Below are positions 45,501 through 54,385 of a stretch of 64,000 nt of DNA, piece by piece. The translations under genes and the position numbers were made by a program. The notes below the pieces were generated by a model that searched no databases, was not told where the DNA came from, and saw only the letters and a program-made list of their open reading frames with translations. Source of the stretch: Xanthomarina maritima. GTDB taxonomy: Bacteria; Bacteroidota; Bacteroidia; Flavobacteriales; Flavobacteriaceae. The DNA lies in NCBI RefSeq assembly GCF_008084905.1, contig NZ_VSFC01000042.1:1-64000 (forward strand). The letters are read 5' to 3'. Within the stretch, counting starts at the first letter, position 1. Each line of letters begins with the position of its first letter.

Positions 45501-46599
45501 TATTATCTTTAGATGCTTTGTTCCAAACTTTTATTTTATCTCCTTCAGCGACACCTTCTAAAATTTCAACATTAATTCCATCTGAAATTCCTAACTCAAC
45601 ATATTTTTCTTCGTAAGAATTATCTTCTTTAAGTATTTCTACAAAAGGTTTCTCTGTAATTCTATTAAATTGAAGTAGCGCTTCTTTGATTACTAAAACA
45701 CTGTCTTTACTTTCCATATCAATTTCAGCGTTAGCACTATATCCAGCTCTAATTTTAGTTGAAGGAGTTACAGTAACATCTGCTTTAATAGTAAATTGTA
45801 CAGCACCACTTTCTTCTAAACCTTTTGGAGCAACAAATGTTAATATGGCAGGAAATTCTTGTTCGTTTAATGCTCCTAATACAACTCTAATTTCTTTACC
45901 TTCTTCAATTTTACCCACTTCAGCTTCATCAACTTTTCCTTCAAAAATCATTTTGCTCATATCTGCAATTGTAGCAACTGTTGTTCCTGCATTAAAGCTA
46001 TTTGATTCGATTACTTGGTCTCCTTCACGAACTGGTATTTCTAAAACTGTACCAGGAATTTGCGCAACAATATTTGTGTTTGCTGAACCTCCACCAGAAA
46101 GAGATCCTTGTTTAATAATTTGAAAATCGTTTTGAGCTTGAATTAAAGATTCTTTTGCTTGATTATAAGATAACTCACTATTTTCAAAATCTTGTTTAGA
46201 AATAACTCCTTTTTCGAAAAGTCCTTTATTTCTATTGTATAGAATTTGAGCATTATCTAAATCTAATCTTGCAGTACGTATTCTACTATTAGCACTTGCC
46301 AAGTTTTGCTCATTAGGTACCACGCGAATCTTAGCTATAAGATCTCCTTTCTTAACGATATCTCCTTCTTCAACTAAAATTTTATCTATAATTCCAGCAA
46401 TTTGAGGTTTTAACTCAATTTCTTCTTCTGGATTTAATTTACCAGTAGCAACTACTTTTGTATTTATTGAAGTGTAAAAAGGCTCTTCAACTTTATAATC
46501 TTCAACTGCTTTAGAATTAGAGTCTTTAAAATACTTAATTACCCATATAAAAAGTATTAGCAATACTATTCCAATGATGATTTTTACTGTTTTATTCAT
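45484..46599 (-). CDS. MacA/HlyD-like periplasmic adaptor
   Basis: A 371-residue membrane-fusion protein: an N-terminal anchor (TVKIIIGIVLLILFIWVIKY), a split lipoyl domain (PQIAGIIDKILVEEGDIVKKGDLIAKI and IPGTVLEIPVREGDQVI), a coiled-coil hairpin (about residues 105-165), and a beta barrel. It connects the inner-membrane MacB-like permeases to the TolC-like channel. It lies 70 nt after the second permease gene. Confidence 0.93.
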   Translation of the reverse strand: MNKTVKIIIGIVLLILFIWVIKYFKDSNSKAVEDYKVEEPFYTSINTKVVATGKLNPEEEIELKPQIAGIIDKILVEEGDIVKKGDLIAKIRVVPNEQNLASANSRIRTARLDLDNAQILYNRNKGLFEKGVISKQDFENSELSYNQAKESLIQAQNDFQIIKQGSLSGGGSANTNIVAQIPGTVLEIPVREGDQVIESNSFNAGTTVATIADMSKMIFEGKVDEAEVGKIEEGKEIRVVLGALNEQEFPAILTFVAPKGLEESGAVQFTIKADVTVTPSTKIRAGYSANAEIDMESKDSVLVIKEALLQFNRITEKPFVEILKEDNSYEEKYVELGISDGINVEILEGVAEGDKIKVWNKASKDNNDEDE

Positions 46600-46669
46600 T
46601 TTTCTTTTATTATTGTTTTGGTTTGTTTTATGACTCTTGTCAATAAGTCATTCATTTTATTTTGATTGA

Positions 46670-47914
46670 TTATTCTTCTCTTAATGCATCAATTGGCTTG
46701 ATACTAGTTGCTTTAAATGCTGGAATTAAACCTATCAAGGTACCTAATACTACCAATATTATTAATGCTATAAATACAACTGCTATTGAAACAGAAGCAT
46801 TAACAATTACTGCTTCGTCTCCTTGCCCAAATGCTGAGTCTATTCCAATTAATATCCACCCTCCTGTTAATATTCCAAAAAATCCTGCTAGTAATGTAAT
46901 AAAAACTGCTTCTACTACTATTTGTCTTTTAATTTCGAAAGGTGTTGCACCTAAAGCACGACGAACACCTATTTCTTTTGTTCTTTCTTTTACCGTAATA
47001 AGCAGAATGTTTCCAATTGCAAAGACACCAGCAATTAGTGTTGCAATACCAACAAACCAAGTTAAAAACTGCATACCTATTAAAAACCCTGTAACTTTTG
47101 CAAATTCTTTACCAAGGTTAAAACTTCCAAAAGCTCTTTTATCTTCTGGGTGAATGTTATTTAAATTTCGTAGAATAAGTTTGGCATCTGCTTCTATTTG
47201 TTCAATATCATAATCTGGTTTTCCTGTAAGCATCATAAAACCTATGTCATCTCCTTGATTATAAATTTGTTGAAAAGTTGAAAAAGGAATATGTATGTCG
47301 CTACTTGGTCCCATATTTACATTACCAACTTCAAACATCCCTATAACAGTAAAGTTCATTCCGTTTATTTGCATAAACTCACCAATCATTTCGGTATCTT
47401 TTTCAAACAATTGTTTGTAAATATCTTCAGAAATAACTGCTACTTTTCTATTCTCATCAATATCTGTTTGATTAAGAAATCGACCTCTAATTAATTTTTT
47501 CTTTTGAACTTTATCTAATAAAGGAAAATCGCCATTAATACCATACGTACCAGATAGTTTATCTTTTACAACGAAAGCTTGATTTTGGTTTCTTGGAACA
47601 ACAAACTCAATACCTTCAACATTCTCTTCAACTATTTTAGCATCAGATAGAGTTAACCTAACTCTCTTTCCTTCTTGAAATCCTTTGAATGGTTTGCTGG
47701 TGCTTTGTCCCCAAACAAAAACGCTATTTGTAGCAAAGCTTCCAAAAAGTCTGTTAAATGAATTTTCTATACCTTTAGCGGAACCTAAAAGACCTATAAG
47801 AAGTAAAATTCCCCACCAAACACCAACCATTGTAAGCATCGATCTTAGTTTGTTTTTACTAAGACTATCCCATACTTCTTGCCAAGTGTCTCTTTCGAAT
47901 AAAAATTTAAACAT
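46670..47914 (-). CDS. MacB-type ABC exporter permease 2
   Basis: A 414-residue protein: TM1 near residues 22-42 (SMLTMVGVWWGILLLIGLLG), a large periplasmic MacB core domain (about residues 45-270), and three C-terminal helices ending with KATSIKPIDALREE. The FtsX signature reads TVKERTKEIGVRRALGATPF. It lacks the ATPase domain that MacB has; the separate ATPase is at 49138. It is 1 nt from permease 1 and diverges from it enough to suggest a heterodimer. Confidence 0.93.
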   Translation of the reverse strand: MFKFLFERDTWQEVWDSLSKNKLRSMLTMVGVWWGILLLIGLLGSAKGIENSFNRLFGSFATNSVFVWGQSTSKPFKGFQEGKRVRLTLSDAKIVEENVEGIEFVVPRNQNQAFVVKDKLSGTYGINGDFPLLDKVQKKKLIRGRFLNQTDIDENRKVAVISEDIYKQLFEKDTEMIGEFMQINGMNFTVIGMFEVGNVNMGPSSDIHIPFSTFQQIYNQGDDIGFMMLTGKPDYDIEQIEADAKLILRNLNNIHPEDKRAFGSFNLGKEFAKVTGFLIGMQFLTWFVGIATLIAGVFAIGNILLITVKERTKEIGVRRALGATPFEIKRQIVVEAVFITLLAGFFGILTGGWILIGIDSAFGQGDEAVIVNASVSIAVVFIALIILVVLGTLIGLIPAFKATSIKPIDALREE

Positions 47915-47915
47915 A

Positions 47916-49145
47916 TTAATCGTCTCTTAAGGCTACTATTGGTTTGATTTGCGATGCTTTTTTAGCAGGTAAATACCCTGCAATTCCACCAGCTATAATA
48001 AGTGTAATAGTTGCTCCAACAACTAATGTTGTGCTCACACTTGGGTCTTTTATAAAATAGGTTTCTAAGCTAGGTCCAACAAATTCTAAAACTCCCATCC
48101 CTATTAATAAACCTATATAACCAGCAATTGCAGTTATTAAAATAGATTCCATTAAAATAATAGAGATAATAGAATTTGGTGAAGCACCTAATGCTTTACG
48201 AATACCTATTTCTTTAGTACGTTCTTTTACAATAAAAATCATGATGTTACTTACACCTACTATTCCTGCTATTAAAGTTCCAAAACCAATAACAATTATA
48301 ATAACTCCAAGACCAAAAGTCATCTGGTTTACAGATTTAGATTCGTTTGCTAAATTTCTTACTCGAATAGCTCTTTGATCATTTAGAGCAACATCAAATC
48401 TGTCTTTTAAGTCTCTAGTTAATGCATTACTAAAAGAAATTGCTTTATCGTAATCCATCTCTGGATTGTAAGTTAAATTTATTTGGTCTATATAATCATT
48501 ATTGCCATACACTCGTTGCGCTGTACTAAAAGGCATATAAATTAATCTCTCTTCATCATCTCCACCATCGTCTTCAAAAATTCCTACAATTTTATATTGC
48601 AACCCATTTAAACTTAAATATTTACCTAAGGCTGTAGTTTTTAAAAACAAATCTTGTTCTACAAGTCTTCCAATAACAATTATTTTCGACTTATTATCGA
48701 CATCTAATTGGTTGATATATCTACCCTCTTTAATTTTAGTATTCTCCAAATATTGATGATCTGGATGGACAGCTCTTACAGAGTAAGAATCTTTTTCGTT
48801 TCTAAAAGAGGCATTAACATTTAAATAAATTCTAGAAGTTATGTATTGTACTTTATCTCCATACTCTTCTTTTATATAATCTAAATCCTTGTTTTTAAAC
48901 TGAATTTGTCTTCCAGCCTGAAACCCCTTATTTGCTTTTGTAGTGGTTCCTGATTGAATAAAAATGGAATTATTAGCATCGTCTGCAAAGGCTTCTGCAA
49001 AGGTGTTATTTAAACCATTTGCAATTCCAAATAGAATAGTAAATAACAAAATAGCAAATGCCACAGTAAAACCAGATAAAACACTTCTGGTTCTGTTCAT
49101 ATTAATACTTTGAAATATTTCTCTCCAAAGATCTCTATCAAACAT
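47916..49145 (-). CDS. MacB-type ABC exporter permease 1
   Basis: A 409-residue protein with the same design: TM1 (SVLSGFTVAFAILLFTILFG), a periplasmic core, and three C-terminal helices with FIVKERTKEIGIRKALGASP and a final KKASQIKPIVALRDD. It overlaps the ATPase gene by 8 nt, so translation is coupled. It probably pairs with permease 2 under one ATPase to extrude a peptide, lipid or toxic compound; the substrate is unknown. Confidence 0.93.
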   Translation of the reverse strand: MFDRDLWREIFQSINMNRTRSVLSGFTVAFAILLFTILFGIANGLNNTFAEAFADDANNSIFIQSGTTTKANKGFQAGRQIQFKNKDLDYIKEEYGDKVQYITSRIYLNVNASFRNEKDSYSVRAVHPDHQYLENTKIKEGRYINQLDVDNKSKIIVIGRLVEQDLFLKTTALGKYLSLNGLQYKIVGIFEDDGGDDEERLIYMPFSTAQRVYGNNDYIDQINLTYNPEMDYDKAISFSNALTRDLKDRFDVALNDQRAIRVRNLANESKSVNQMTFGLGVIIIVIGFGTLIAGIVGVSNIMIFIVKERTKEIGIRKALGASPNSIISIILMESILITAIAGYIGLLIGMGVLEFVGPSLETYFIKDPSVSTTLVVGATITLIIAGGIAGYLPAKKASQIKPIVALRDD

Positions 49146-49839
49146 ATTGTGAGGCTCTTACTTGTTCTACTTTTACGTCTTCCATTATTACTCCATCTTT
49201 TAAGCGAACTATACGCTTACACATGTGTGCAATATCATCTTCGTGTGTTACTATTAATATGGTTTTACCTTCATCATTTAAATGTTGAATAAAATCCATA
49301 ATTTCATAAGAAGTTTTTGTGTCTAGTGCTCCTGTTGGCTCATCGGCTAAAAGCAATTTAGGGTCTGCAGCTAAGGCTCTAGCTATAGCAACACGTTGTT
49401 TTTGTCCTCCAGACAATTCGTTTGGCAAATGATCTGCCCAAGGTTTTAATCCAACTTTTTCTAAATGAAATAAAGCAAGCTCTTGTCTTTCTTGCCTTTT
49501 CATACCTTGATAATACAAAGGTAAAGCCACATTATCTAATGCGTTTTTATAATTTATTAAGTTGAATGATTGAAAAATAAATCCTAAAAATTTATTTCTA
49601 TATATGGCAGCTTTTTTTTCTGTAAGATTTTTAATAGGAACACCATCAAGTATATATTCGCCTTCATCAGCTTCATCTAACATACCAATAATGTTAAGTA
49701 ATGTTGATTTACCCGAACCGGAAGAACCCATAATGGCAACCATTTCTCCTTCTTCAACAGAAAGGTCAATTCCTTTTAATACATGTAAACTCGAATCTCC
49801 TATTGGATAGGATTTGTGAAGTTTTTTAATGTTTAACAT
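49138..49839 (-). CDS. ABC exporter ATPase (MacB/LolD type)
   Basis: A 233-residue ATPase. Walker A is IMGSSGSGKSTLL (about residues 35-47), the signature NELSGGQKQRVAIARAL, Walker B LLLADEPTGALD, and the switch His is in LIVTHEDD. First gene of the exporter operon (ATPase, permease, permease, adaptor, TolC-like, tsaB). TACTTTTG (49912-49905, minus strand) is a possible -7 box without a clear -33 partner. Confidence 0.94.
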   Translation of the reverse strand: MLNIKKLHKSYPIGDSSLHVLKGIDLSVEEGEMVAIMGSSGSGKSTLLNIIGMLDEADEGEYILDGVPIKNLTEKKAAIYRNKFLGFIFQSFNLINYKNALDNVALPLYYQGMKRQERQELALFHLEKVGLKPWADHLPNELSGGQKQRVAIARALAADPKLLLADEPTGALDTKTSYEIMDFIQHLNDEGKTILIVTHEDDIAHMCKRIVRLKDGVIMEDVKVEQVRASQYV

Positions 49840-49926
49840 ATGTAATTTTGTTGCTTTTAATAGCTTTATAAAAGTTAGACTAAATAAAGCTCAAAATGTT
49901 ACAACAAAAGTAAATATAATTTTAGG

Positions 49927-50148
49927 CTAGGTTTTTTTTGCCTTGTTAAACTTTTTATAAATTAAAAAACCAATACCTGCTACAAGAATATAAGGAATAG
50001 CCATTAAATAGATAATGCCATCATTTATTCCTTTTGCTGTTTCTTGTCCTTCTTCGTTTTCTAAAACAGCACGACACATAGCACATTGTGCTTCTGCTGG
50101 AAGACTAATTAATAAGCCAAGAATTAGTGTAATTATAACTTTATTCAC
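49927..50148 (-). CDS. Small CxxC membrane protein of the oxidase cluster
   Basis: A 73-residue protein with signal peptide (LILGLLISLPAEAQ), a CAMC motif directly after the cleavage site, and one C-terminal membrane helix with a KKFNKAKKT tail. The Cys pair would face the periplasm and could bind copper or do thiol exchange. The link to oxidase assembly rests on position, 12 nt after the DUF420 gene. Function not known. Confidence 0.65.
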   Translation of the reverse strand: MNKVIITLILGLLISLPAEAQCAMCRAVLENEEGQETAKGINDGIIYLMAIPYILVAGIGFLIYKKFNKAKKT

Positions 50149-50160
50149 TTTGAAATTTAT

Positions 50161-50700
50161 TTAATAATATGGTGATATTAAAATATATACCAATACTCCA
50201 GAAACAGCAACGTATAACCATAATGGAAACGTAATTCTAGCTATTTTTTTATGCTTTTCAAAATTCTCAGTAATAGCTCTAACAAATGTTATTAATACAA
50301 ATGGAATAATAATAATTGATAGTATTATGTGCGTAATTAAAATAAAATAATAGATATATTTTACAACTCCTTCTCCACCAAATCTTGTTGAATCGCTTGT
50401 CATGTGATACGCTACATATAAAATTAAAAACACTGCTGAACAACCAATGGCTGTGGTCATTAAATTTTCATGAAGAACAATATTTTTATTTTTGATAGCT
50501 ATAAATGCAAAAAGAAGAATAACAGCTGTTAACCCATTTATAGTTGCATAAATTGGAGGCAACATGGTTAATGGTTTTACATTAAAGCCTAAATCACGTA
50601 GATTAACTCCAAACAATGCAGCAACAATTAAAGGGATTGTTATTGAAAGAACAACAATCCATTTATTATATTTTTTTTCGTTTTGATTAGAGTTTCTCAT
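50161..50700 (-). CDS. DUF420 membrane protein of the oxidase cluster
   Basis: A 179-residue protein with about five membrane helices and the DUF420 pattern LPPIYATINGLTAVILLFAF, HENLMTTAIGCSAVFLI, and conserved His in AYHMTS and LITHIILSI. The His spacing resembles membrane heme or copper proteins linked to cytochrome oxidase assembly. Its start overlaps the Sco gene by 14 nt, so the two are coupled. Confidence 0.85.
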   Translation of the reverse strand: MRNSNQNEKKYNKWIVVLSITIPLIVAALFGVNLRDLGFNVKPLTMLPPIYATINGLTAVILLFAFIAIKNKNIVLHENLMTTAIGCSAVFLILYVAYHMTSDSTRFGGEGVVKYIYYFILITHIILSIIIIPFVLITFVRAITENFEKHKKIARITFPLWLYVAVSGVLVYILISPYY

Positions 50701-51439
50701 TTAATAATTTTATTATATCCTCTTTAAGCATTGTTATTTGTTGTTCTTGACCATCATCATCCAAACCTTCTGCTTCAGAAATAATACCATTATAATAAAT
50801 TAATGGATTTCCATTTACTATTCTAGAACGAATAAACCCATTTTTGTCTATTAAAGCAAAGTTGCCTGAATGCTCAAAACCTCCTTCAACACTATCTTCT
50901 TGAGCTGTATATAAATTAAAACCTTGGTTTGCTAATTTATAAATATCTGCTTGTTCTCCTGTCATTAAATGCCAATTTGGATTAGTAATTCCATACTGTT
51001 CGGCATAGTTTTTTAACACCTGAATGGTATCATGCTCTGGATTTATTGAAAAAGATGCAATTCCAAAATCTTCATTTTCTTGAAAAGTATTTTGTATTTG
51101 AACTAAATTATTATTCATTTTTGGACAAATTGTTGGACAGGTAGTAAAGAAAAATTCCACTATATAAACTTTACCTTTATAGTCTGTATTTGTTATTAGG
51201 GTTCCATTCTGATTGGTAAAAGAAAATGAAGGCACTTTTTTAGCCTCACCATTAATCTCAATAAATGCTAAATCACTTTCTGATTTAGTGGTATGTTTTT
51301 CATTTTTAACGTTCAATCTATCGTCTTCAACAATTGAATTGTTTGATATTCTATTTATAATTTTTGGAATAAAAATAATTCCAAATACTAAAATAATAAA
51401 CGCAACACCTACGTAAGAATAATTTGATTTATTGTTCAT
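50687..51439 (-). CDS. Sco-family copper chaperone
   Basis: A 250-residue protein with an N-terminal anchor (VGVAFIILVFGIIFIPKI) and a thioredoxin fold. Copper ligands are the CxxxC in FFFTTCPTICPKM and the His in GGFEHSGNFALID. It inserts copper in the CuA site of cytochrome oxidase subunit II. It overlaps the upstream gene by 11 nt and DUF420 by 14 nt. Confidence 0.92.
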   Translation of the reverse strand: MNNKSNYSYVGVAFIILVFGIIFIPKIINRISNNSIVEDDRLNVKNEKHTTKSESDLAFIEINGEAKKVPSFSFTNQNGTLITNTDYKGKVYIVEFFFTTCPTICPKMNNNLVQIQNTFQENEDFGIASFSINPEHDTIQVLKNYAEQYGITNPNWHLMTGEQADIYKLANQGFNLYTAQEDSVEGGFEHSGNFALIDKNGFIRSRIVNGNPLIYYNGIISEAEGLDDDGQEQQITMLKEDIIKLLNEKL

Positions 51440-52151
51440 GATTCTCTTTTAAATCGTTAGCTCGTCTAGATGACGAATTAAAATTTCCTTTTCTTTTTTC
51501 TCTATATTCCTGAAATAAAACTCGCAAATCGTCTGCACTCATTTTATTTTTTATTTCTGCAACCTCAATACAATTATAAGCATATAATGGATAAATAGAT
51601 TTTTTCTTTTCTTTTTCGCTATCAGTTCTATCATCTAATCGACCACGTTGATTTAGATCTTTATCAATTATAAATACATCTGAAGTAGATAATTCAGAAT
51701 CTAGTTCTGTTCTATATTTCAAACTATTAAATACGTTTTGAATATCATTTTCTTCACCAAAAACAAAATGCCAATATTTTAAATCTTCATATGATTTAAT
51801 TTCTCTCCTTAATATTTCTACTTGATCTTCTGTGCCATAAGGTAGTAATATGACAATTTGAAATTTTTTAAAGCCTTTGAATTTATCGTACACTAATTCT
51901 TTTAGGTTTGAAGCTGCTATAGCATTTTTCATAGGTTCATTACCTAAAAATCCAATTACTGAAATATGATCTTTTAGTACTATACTTTGATTGTCTTCTG
52001 AAGTAAATGTATTTAAATCTAAAACATTATTATTAACAATATCTAAAGCATTATAATGGTGTTTAGCAGGAAAAAGCATTAACAAAAATAATACTGGAAG
52101 AAAGAATAATATTCCAAGAACTGTATAGCGTTTAATGAGCTTTGTATTCAT
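51429..52151 (-). CDS. Membrane-anchored protein of unknown function, oxidase cluster
   Basis: A 240-residue protein with one N-terminal anchor (YTVLGILFFLPVLFLLMLF). A soluble part follows, with strand-helix order like a thioredoxin-type fold (HISVIGFLGNEPMKNAIAAS; SDVFIIDKDLNQRGRLDDR), but without a CxxC. A highly charged tail follows. It overlaps the Sco gene, so it is probably an oxidase assembly protein (inferred from context). First gene after the terminator at 52231. Confidence 0.6.
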   Translation of the reverse strand: MNTKLIKRYTVLGILFFLPVLFLLMLFPAKHHYNALDIVNNNVLDLNTFTSEDNQSIVLKDHISVIGFLGNEPMKNAIAASNLKELVYDKFKGFKKFQIVILLPYGTEDQVEILRREIKSYEDLKYWHFVFGEENDIQNVFNSLKYRTELDSELSTSDVFIIDKDLNQRGRLDDRTDSEKEKKKSIYPLYAYNCIEVAEIKNKMSADDLRVLFQEYREKRKGNFNSSSRRANDLKENHEQ

Positions 52152-52230
52152 TTTTTGAATGTCTTTTATCTACTTATATTTAATTGTTATTCAATTGTAT
52201 TTTAATCTGATGATGGTTTTGCAAAAATAA

Positions 52231-52257
52231 AAAAGACGGTTTAAAAAACCGTCTTTT
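52231..52257 (-). terminator. Terminator after cox subunit IV
   Basis: A 12-bp perfect stem (AAAAGACGGTTT / AAACCGTCTTTT) has a 3-nt loop, 27 nt past the subunit IV stop. It splits the oxidase subunit genes from the assembly genes. Confidence 0.88.
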
Positions 52258-52284
52258 AATATCTATTTAACTTTATAAAAGTTA

Positions 52285-52665
52285 TTAAAAATCTCTTTTA
52301 ATATATCCATTTGAATAAACACTTTCTATATATCCACCTTCTTGAAGCAAGATAAATATTAGATAACAAATTAAGAAGATTGCAGTCCAAACAACCATTC
52401 TTCTTAATGCAGCAGTTTCATCTCTCATGTGCATAAAATCCCAAGTAATATAGTAAGCCTTTACAATAGTTAATATAATGAAAATCCAATTTAATATTTT
52501 CATTCCAATAATATGACCCATTAAGACTTCTGGTTTGTATATACCTAAAACTACCTCAACTGTAGTAACAATAGTTAATAAGATTAAAACTCCCCAAATT
52601 TTTTGAGTGTTAGATTTAAATTTAACTAACCCTCTTAATATTTCTAATTTATGTGCGTGTGCCAT
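52285..52665 (-). CDS. Cytochrome c oxidase subunit IV
   Basis: A 126-residue protein with three membrane helices and the pattern IFIILTIVKAYYITWDFMHM typical of prokaryotic subunit IV. I chose the ATG at 52665 (MAHAHKLEILRGL start), since an upstream in-frame start adds residues overlapping the subunit III gene. It lies 20 nt after subunit III. Confidence 0.88.
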   Translation of the reverse strand: MAHAHKLEILRGLVKFKSNTQKIWGVLILLTIVTTVEVVLGIYKPEVLMGHIIGMKILNWIFIILTIVKAYYITWDFMHMRDETAALRRMVVWTAIFLICYLIFILLQEGGYIESVYSNGYIKRDF

Positions 52666-52685
52666 TTTAAATTGTGTTTCTGTTA

Positions 52686-53663
52686 TTAAACTAGGTAGAA
52701 GAATGTAAATACAAATACCCAAACTAAATCTACAAAGTGCCAGTAAAGACCAACTTTTTCAACCATTTCGTAGCTTTTTCTTCTTTCGTATGTTCCTAAA
52801 ATAACATTAAAGAAAATAATGATATTAATTACCACACCAGAAAATACGTGGAATCCGTGAAAACCAGTAATAAAGAAAAAGAAATCAGCAAATAATGGAG
52901 AACCATATTCATTTACATGAAGATTAGCCCCTTCCACTACTACTTTTCCATTTACTTTTAGTTGCTGTAAAGATGCACCTCTATCTAATACTGTTTTCTC
53001 TCCATGCTCATTTATTTCTTGAGTTCTAACAAGAATATTTTCATTTGCAACTAATCCAGCAACAACTTCGTCTACTGTATAAGTTGGCAAAGTTCCTTCA
53101 CTAACAAACCATAGACCATTTTTACTTTCGTGTGCAGTTCTATCTTTTTCTTCAGCAACCACAAAATCTCTAAGGGCTACTCTTTTACCATCTGTATCAA
53201 CAAACTGAAGTATGTTACCTCCTTTTGTTTGCACAGCACCATAATCTCCTTTAATAAATGTAGACCATTCCCAAGCTTGAGATCCTACGAAAATTAAACC
53301 TCCAATAATTGTAAGGAACATATAAAAAGTAACTTTTGCCTTGTTCATATGATGTCCAGCATCTACAGCAAGCACCATAGTTACAGACGACATGATAAGA
53401 ACAAATGTCATAAAGGCCACATATATCATTGGGTAATTCCCATGAAAAAATGGAACGTGAGTAAATACCTCATCTGCTATTGGCCATGATCCAATAAACT
53501 TAAATCTTGAAAATCCGTAGGCTGCTAAAAACCCAGAAAATGTTAAAGCATCAGAAACAATGAAGAACCACATCATCATTTTTCCATAACTTGCTTTTAA
53601 AGGCTCATTTCCTCCTCCCCAAGTTTTTCCTTCTGTTCCAGTATTTACCACTGTAGTATCCAT
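52686..53663 (-). CDS. Cytochrome c oxidase subunit III, long form with insert
   Basis: A 325-residue subunit with seven membrane helices and HFVDLVWVFVFTFFY at the C terminus. Between helices 4 and 5 (about residues 130-255) is an extra-membrane insert of about 110 residues that ends NEYGSPLFADFFFF. The insert is absent from most subunit III proteins; in Bacteroidetes it seems to be ordinary. Subunits I and II are not in the window. Confidence 0.9.
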   Translation of the reverse strand: MDTTVVNTGTEGKTWGGGNEPLKASYGKMMMWFFIVSDALTFSGFLAAYGFSRFKFIGSWPIADEVFTHVPFFHGNYPMIYVAFMTFVLIMSSVTMVLAVDAGHHMNKAKVTFYMFLTIIGGLIFVGSQAWEWSTFIKGDYGAVQTKGGNILQFVDTDGKRVALRDFVVAEEKDRTAHESKNGLWFVSEGTLPTYTVDEVVAGLVANENILVRTQEINEHGEKTVLDRGASLQQLKVNGKVVVEGANLHVNEYGSPLFADFFFFITGFHGFHVFSGVVINIIIFFNVILGTYERRKSYEMVEKVGLYWHFVDLVWVFVFTFFYLV

Positions 53664-53800
53664 ATGTTTGGTTTAGTATTTAAAAGTTGCACAAAAATAA
53701 TCAATTTATTTTTCTAACGAAACATCCCTTCCTAAAATTTAAACACTCTAAATAAGGATGTCTAAAGATATGAAGCATGTTCTTAAAAAGACAATATTTT

Positions 53801-54382
53801 TTATCTCACAAAATATAAAAACAAAAAGAGATATATCCATAGTATATCTACAAAATGCCAATAGGTAGCTGCTAGTTCAAAGCCCAGCATATTTGATGAA
53901 TTATACTTCTGTTTAAAATGATTATAAATTACCACAAACAAACAGATTAAGCCAACAACAACGTGTAAAATATGCACAACAGCTATTAAATAGATATAAG
54001 ACATGGTAACATTACTTGTAGGACCAGTGAAATTATAACCAAGATTAATTATTTGCTGAAAGCCATTAAATTGATTTACTATAAATGCTATTCCTAATAC
54101 AAATGTGGCAATCAAAAAAAGTGTTGTAGCTTGTCTTTTATTATTTTTTAAAGCTCTTTTTGCTAAAATAAATGTGATACTACTTAAAATAATAACGACT
54201 GTACTAGAAATAAATGCATCAGGTAATTGAAATTCTTTTAACCAATCTGGTCTGCTGCTGCTTACCACAAAAGCACTTGTCCATCCTGCAAAAGACATAA
54301 TTAATGATATAATTCCAAACCAAAGCATCATTTTTTTTGCTCTGCTATTTTTCTCTTCTAAAGTACCTTGAGTTAAATCCAT
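53801..54382 (-). CDS. Heme-copper oxidase subunit III, short form
   Basis: A 193-residue protein with five membrane helices. The signature AVVHILHVVVGLICLFVV lies near residues 130-150, and the C terminus ends ATYWHFVDILWIYLFLFLY. It begins 3 nt after ctaB. Two subunit III genes in tandem is typical of the alternative complex III-linked oxidases in this phylum. Confidence 0.9.
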   Translation of the reverse strand: MDLTQGTLEEKNSRAKKMMLWFGIISLIMSFAGWTSAFVVSSSRPDWLKEFQLPDAFISSTVVIILSSITFILAKRALKNNKRQATTLFLIATFVLGIAFIVNQFNGFQQIINLGYNFTGPTSNVTMSYIYLIAVVHILHVVVGLICLFVVIYNHFKQKYNSSNMLGFELAATYWHFVDILWIYLFLFLYFVR

Positions 54383-54385
54383 GAT

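Noticed and set aside
45686-46123. Plus-strand open frame of 145 codons opposite the adaptor gene
   Set aside because: The adaptor on the minus strand has full family motifs; the opposite frame has none.
46662-47153. Plus-strand open frame of 163 codons opposite the second permease
   Set aside because: It is antisense to a complete, conserved FtsX-type permease gene, and its residue make-up (Ile, Thr, Pro, Asn runs) is that of a reverse-strand frame.
53706-53765. ACATCC ... GGATGT inverted repeat between the two subunit III genes as a terminator
   Set aside because: The arms are short (about 8 bp with a bulged base), the loop is more than 25 nt, and no T-run follows.
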